From contig BFEA01000051.1 of the NCBI GenBank assembly GCA_003427395.1, positions 1,983,116-2,026,211 of the forward strand: a stretch of DNA of 43,096 nt. Reading direction: 5' to 3'. Position 1 is the first letter of the stretch; each line of letters starts with the position of its first letter. A model generated the notes under the pieces. That model was not told the origin of the DNA. It was given only the letters and a program-made list of their open reading frames with translations, and did no database searches. The position numbers were made by a program, and so were the translations under genes. Source of the stretch: Chara braunii. Lineage: Eukaryota; Streptophyta; Charophyceae; Charales; Characeae. Shown one piece after another: positions 39,983-43,096 of this stretch.

Positions 39983-41419
39983 GAGTTTCCCAGAGTGACT
40001 GTGGTCAGACCTGCCACGGTACCTAGGTTTCTGACTGAGTTGATCTTTGGAAGTGCAGATAGTCATCAGAGGGTGGTAAGAGAGCTTAGGAGGGCTATCC
40101 TGTTTAGGGCTTTGATAGTTGAACTCGCGTGGCTGTCCAGTTATTGCTTGGATAGGGCTGTACCCGATCGCAGGGAATTGAGACGGATCTTTTTCCGTAT
40201 TAGGGCAGAACTCCGTCAAGGCGCGATTACAGGTGAAAAAGACAGGGCTAGGATTCTGAACGCCGAACCTGTAGAGGACTAGATGTCTCGATACAGGGAG
40301 GAGTACTCAGTTGAACTCCGCCAGTTCGAGTATAGAGAGCCTGAATTTATTGGCGAAGGCTGGATATAATTCACCCTGCCAGGAAAAGCGATCAGGCGAC
40401 CTAAACAAGGGAGGATAGATAAAGTCTACAGGTCAATCTTGATAAGGTCTGGAGTCTGGATGTTGGTTGTGACTTCGGTAAAATTTGATTGGGATAGAAG
40501 AGGGAGGAAGATAGCGGGAATGACCATGCTAGTTGTTGAGGGGTTTCTATATTATCGTACCTTTGTGTTAGCAAATATTGTTTTGAGAGCGGTGGAGCAG
40601 AGTTGTAAGGATCTGAAGCTAGGGGTTGTGCCAAGCCTGGACATCTACAGTTGGCCTGATGAGGAGGTAGTTCGCCGGATACTTCAGGGCGAAGTTACAA
40701 AATTTTGGGAGGAGGAGCTTCGTTGGGGCGAAGAATGTAGGTCGATAGTTGTCTCTTTAAGGCTGGCCGAGCAGGGATTTCTACCACATAAGGAACAAGC
40801 ATTAGGACTTTCAGTCTCCACCTTCGTTTTGGAGGATTTCCTCGGAGGACTAGACCATTTGATTCAAATCCACTGGTCGTTCCTCCAACTAGAGTGCTTC
40901 ATGTGGAATAACGACGCACACCACGTTTATTACGCGTTGTGAAAGACAGGCCCCAGGTTTGGGGATTCGGCCTTGGAATTGGTAGAGGTGATTCGGTCGG
41001 CATTGCCCAAAGGACCGGGGAAATCACCGAGAGGAGACCAACCTAGTGAGTTCTGGATCGTTCTTGATAGAGTTATAAGGGAGCCGTCTGACTACGTAGC
41101 CGGCCTGACCGAGTTATACAAAACCTGAGACTCTGACCCCTTGGATAACCAGCAAACTCTCTTGAGGTTCTTTGAGCTACGTTCCTACGATCGTAAGGTA
41201 GGGCTTTTCGAAGACGAAGAGGAAGCGTACGGGGAGGAGGATTGGGACCAAGTCGAGTGAGAAGAGGCGAGAGTCAACCCCGAGGAGTGGGAAGACTTAC
41301 GCGATTTCCCCGAGGGAAGAGTATGATATTTTAGGGACTCAGATGAAATCGAGCGGAGTGCCCAAGAGCAGTGACGCAGGGTAGGGATCAGGATAGACTC
41401 AAAGGCTAGAGATGACTAA
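39983..41419 (+). pseudogene. Long decayed ORF of unknown family (seven in-frame stops before its final stop)
   Basis: A single plus-strand frame stays protein-like for about 478 codons. In-frame stops are TAG 40280, TAA 40367, TGA 40940, TGA 41126, TGA 41258, TGA 41324 and TGA 41372; the final stop is TAA 41417. An ATG follows directly after the TAG, at 40283. Clear stretches: FLTELIFGSADSHQRVVREL, SGVWMLVVTSVKFDWDRRGR, ANIVLRAVEQSCKDLKLGVV, LRWGEECRSIVVSLRLAEQG, FWIVLDRVIREPSDYVAGLT, ending in an acidic region (FEDEEEAYGEEDWDQVE). Five of the seven internal stops are TGA, as expected if CGA Arg codons decayed by C-to-T change. The last stop overlaps the next ATG (41412). No known domain recognised. 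Confidence 0.55.
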
Positions 41420-41840
41420 GCTTTTATCTGATAGACTCTCTTGGGCGAGAGGGATTAATTGGGGCCTGCCATCGTCTAGTGACCCGATTATTGAGGATTT
41501 ACTGAAAAATTGGACTCCTTTAACCTTGAGCGAACCCTTTCTGTACGTGATCGAGGACTACACAGTGATAGTGAATATAGAACTTAAGGAAAAGGTGTAT
41601 ATACTGGTAGCTCGGTTTGTCGAAACTGATGAGTACGACATAACGTTTTACAATCGGAAGGGAAGGGAGTTGACCGACGACTTGTGGGGGTGCTGGAATT
41701 GGGCAGAGACAATCACGTACACGTATAACAAGGAGCTGGAATGGAAGGGGGAAAAAATTACTCTGAGTATAAGAGCTAGGGAGTACAACACTACCCCTAG
41801 CCCACTTATTCCTGAAAGCTATCTCGAGGGGAGTAACTAG
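41412..41840 (+). CDS. Unknown protein with the CW-module, copy 1
   Basis: 142 residues, intact, ATG 41412 overlapping the previous frame's TAA by 8 bases. The N-terminal part is LLSDRLSWARGINWGLPSSS. The module follows: PFLYVIEDYTVIVNIELKEK, VYILVARFVETDEYDITFYN, RKGRELTDDLWGCWNWAETI, KELEWKGEKITLSIRA. It fits D-x8-R-x8-C-W-x13-L-x3-G, also found in copies 2 and 3. By inspection the layout is strand-strand-helix-strand. No signal peptide or membrane segment; no known family. Confidence 0.6.
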   Translation: MTKLLSDRLSWARGINWGLPSSSDPIIEDLLKNWTPLTLSEPFLYVIEDYTVIVNIELKEKVYILVARFVETDEYDITFYNRKGRELTDDLWGCWNWAETITYTYNKELEWKGEKITLSIRAREYNTTPSPLIPESYLEGSN

Positions 41841-41890
41841 GGACCAATGATAAATATGGTACTCAAGGCACAATGTTGGGGGAATAAACG

Positions 41891-42289
41891 ATGAGCAAGG
41901 GAAATGAAATTTCTAAGGAAGAATTGAAAGAAAGAAGGAAAAAAATAATTTCCAGATTAGGCAGATGGGAGCAGATCCGCCTCCATGTCACGACTATACG
42001 TTTTCTAGGGACGGAGGTACGCGATGTAAGGATCTGTTTACCAGAGGAGAGGGAGGTTTATCTTGTCTACGGGGGCTGTTGGGAACGAGCGAAAGAGGTA
42101 GTGGAGAATGAAAGAGATAGGTTACTCTCGATAGGGAAGGATGTTGTATGGAGTACAAGGATAATGACCTTTGAGCGACTACCGAAACCTCCGGTTCCTT
42201 ATGAGGCATTGAGAGACGAGAGGCAGGAAATGGTGATCGAGTTCGTCTTGCGACATCGGGCTGCAAATGGCCAAAGGAGGAGATTATAG
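41891..42289 (+). CDS. Unknown protein with the CW-module, copy 2
   Basis: 132 residues, intact, ATG 41891, 50 bases after copy 1. It opens with a charged helix (KEELKERRKKIISRLGRW). The module is VTTIRFLGTEVRDVRICLPE, EREVYLVYGGCWERAKEVVE, NERDRLLSIGKDVVW, with the same Asp, Arg, Cys-Trp, Leu and Gly spacing. A second conserved part, RQEMVIEFVLRHRAANG, is matched in copy 3 (DWEAMIEFVQRVKENE). The next ORF starts inside its 3' end. Function unknown. Confidence 0.6.
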   Translation: MSKGNEISKEELKERRKKIISRLGRWEQIRLHVTTIRFLGTEVRDVRICLPEEREVYLVYGGCWERAKEVVENERDRLLSIGKDVVWSTRIMTFERLPKPPVPYEALRDERQEMVIEFVLRHRAANGQRRRL

Positions 42290-42735
42290 GCCACGTGGCG
42301 GGAACATAATTCAGGAAGGACTGAGACGAAACCTTGATAGGAGAGCGTCCGACGATCTATACCGACTCTTGAGGACATGGATCTGAGAGGATCTATGCAT
42401 GTTGGAAACTTTTATTTGTAGGAGGATAAGACGTCCACGAACCGGGGTGATTGAAATAAGGAGAGGGGCGGCTTGTCTGAATGAGCAAGAAGGCGAACTC
42501 TATCTCGACATAGGTCTGTTTGGAATAGAGGGCGAGCATGAGATTAGAGACGACAGGGGAAGATTAAGGGGTATCCCGAGGGCTGTTAAAAATTAGATTG
42601 GTGAAAAGGGAGAGGGTCTGATGAGTGAGGTCCTTCCTTTCCGATTTTCGTTTCCACGAAGCAGGGGTGCTGGAAGGCCGAGTAGAGAAGAGACGAAAAA
42701 AGCTTCTAGACTCCTTGAACTCGTTATCTCATAAA
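42267..42735 (+). pseudogene. Unknown ORF between CW-module copies 2 and 3 (two in-frame stops)
   Basis: ATG 42267 overlaps copy 2 by 23 bases. In-frame TGA 42384-42386 and TAG 42594-42596 interrupt a frame that stays protein-like to TAA 42733-42735. Sections: NIIQEGLRRNLDRRASDDLY, RTGVIEIRRGAACLNEQEGE, LYLDIGLFGIEGEHEIRDDR, then a basic tail (SRGAGRPSREETKKASRLL). It lacks the CW signature. No family recognised. Confidence 0.45.
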
Positions 42736-42738
42736 TAA

Positions 42739-43096
42739 GTTCCCCTTTACGTAATTGCGAGATATGAGGCCTTGAAGGAGCTTGAATTGGAGCACGATAG
42801 TCTTTATGTACTGACCTGCTACTTTATTGATCTCAACGAGTACGACACATGGATCTTCGTATCGAAGGCTAGGTACAGGGAGCGGTGGTATGATTGTTGT
42901 TGGGAGCGAGTTGTTGGGATTATCCTAGAGGAGAAAAAGAGATTGGAGAGAAAAGGTGAAATCCACGTCTAGAGCACGGATGTTTGCAAAGGAATGACTG
43001 GGAAGCAATGATAGAGTTTGTACAAAGGGTTAAGGAAAACGAGTTGGCGAGTAAAGACTCGACTCAGATGAAGGGGGATGCCGGGGACCACGACTC
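42739..43096 (+). pseudogene. Unknown protein with the CW-module, copy 3 (frameshifted, runs off the window)
   Basis: Open after TAA 42736-42738 with no ATG. PLYVIARYEALKELELEHDS, LYVLTCYFIDLNEYDTWIFV, SKARYRERWYDCCWERVVGI, ILEEKKRLERKGEIHV, then TAG 42970-42972. It aligns to copy 1 from PxLYVI through KGE, without gaps from the EYD onward. Beyond about 42965 another frame carries the C-terminal part seen in copy 2 (RNDWEAMIEFVQRVKENELA) to the window end, so a frameshift lies near 42960-42966. Either a pseudogene or a sequencing error. Confidence 0.5.

Noticed and set aside
39983-41419. Alternative genetic code or selenocysteine use to explain TGA codons
   Set aside because: TAG and TAA also interrupt the same frame, and the Gypsy ORFs use TGA as a real stop (27830, 28306). 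Decay is simpler.

Overview
This window looks like repeat-dense, gene-poor nuclear DNA of a plant-lineage eukaryote. No intact host gene can be supported. The retroelement types and protein style resemble the charophyte alga Chara; that assignment is inference. The DNA holds poly(A/T) runs, microsatellites, foldback (MITE-like) elements, a tRNA-derived SINE, a LINE relic, a Penelope-like retroelement and a large Ty3/Gypsy-type LTR retrotransposon. It also carries assembly scars: two N gaps, scattered single Ns, and an apparent Nextera mate-pair junction adapter at 9607-9644.

Layout. 0-5.9 kb: LINE zinc-binding relic (minus strand), simple repeats and foldbacks. 5.9-9.6 kb: a compact Penelope-like element bounded by identical 167-bp direct repeats, with an RGG/CCHC ORF1 and an RT ORF2 in the -1 frame. 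9.6-19.3 kb: MITE families, a long hairpin, a CACGTG minisatellite, a uS10/RPS20-like fragment, a SINE and short tandem duplications. 19.4-32.6 kb: a Gypsy element with ~2.4-kb LTRs, a Met-tRNA-type primer site, gag-protease, RT-RNase H, a PHD-finger integrase and three further ORFs before the 3' LTR. The first two of those are joined to their upstream neighbour by 4-base ATGA stop/start overlaps. This element sits inside an older, inverted LTR of the same family (19302-19386 plus 32558-34931). 35.3-35.8 kb: a decayed minus-strand ORF. 35.9-37.7 kb: an AT-rich giant foldback. 39.6-43.1 kb: a cluster of small, partly decayed plus-strand ORFs. Three of these share one ungapped domain pattern (D-x8-R-x8-C-W-x13-L-x3-G) and I cannot assign them to a known family.

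How it fits together. The Gypsy element has the full set of retrotransposition parts, but this copy carries nonsense codons and a YMND in place of YxDD in the RT, so it is probably not autonomous. The Penelope-like element, the Gypsy LTR and the older LTR share a TATA-plus-initiator-like module with fixed spacing. The strongest candidates for something undescribed are the 39.6-43.1 kb domain cluster, the accessory ORFs of the Gypsy element, and the shared promoter module.
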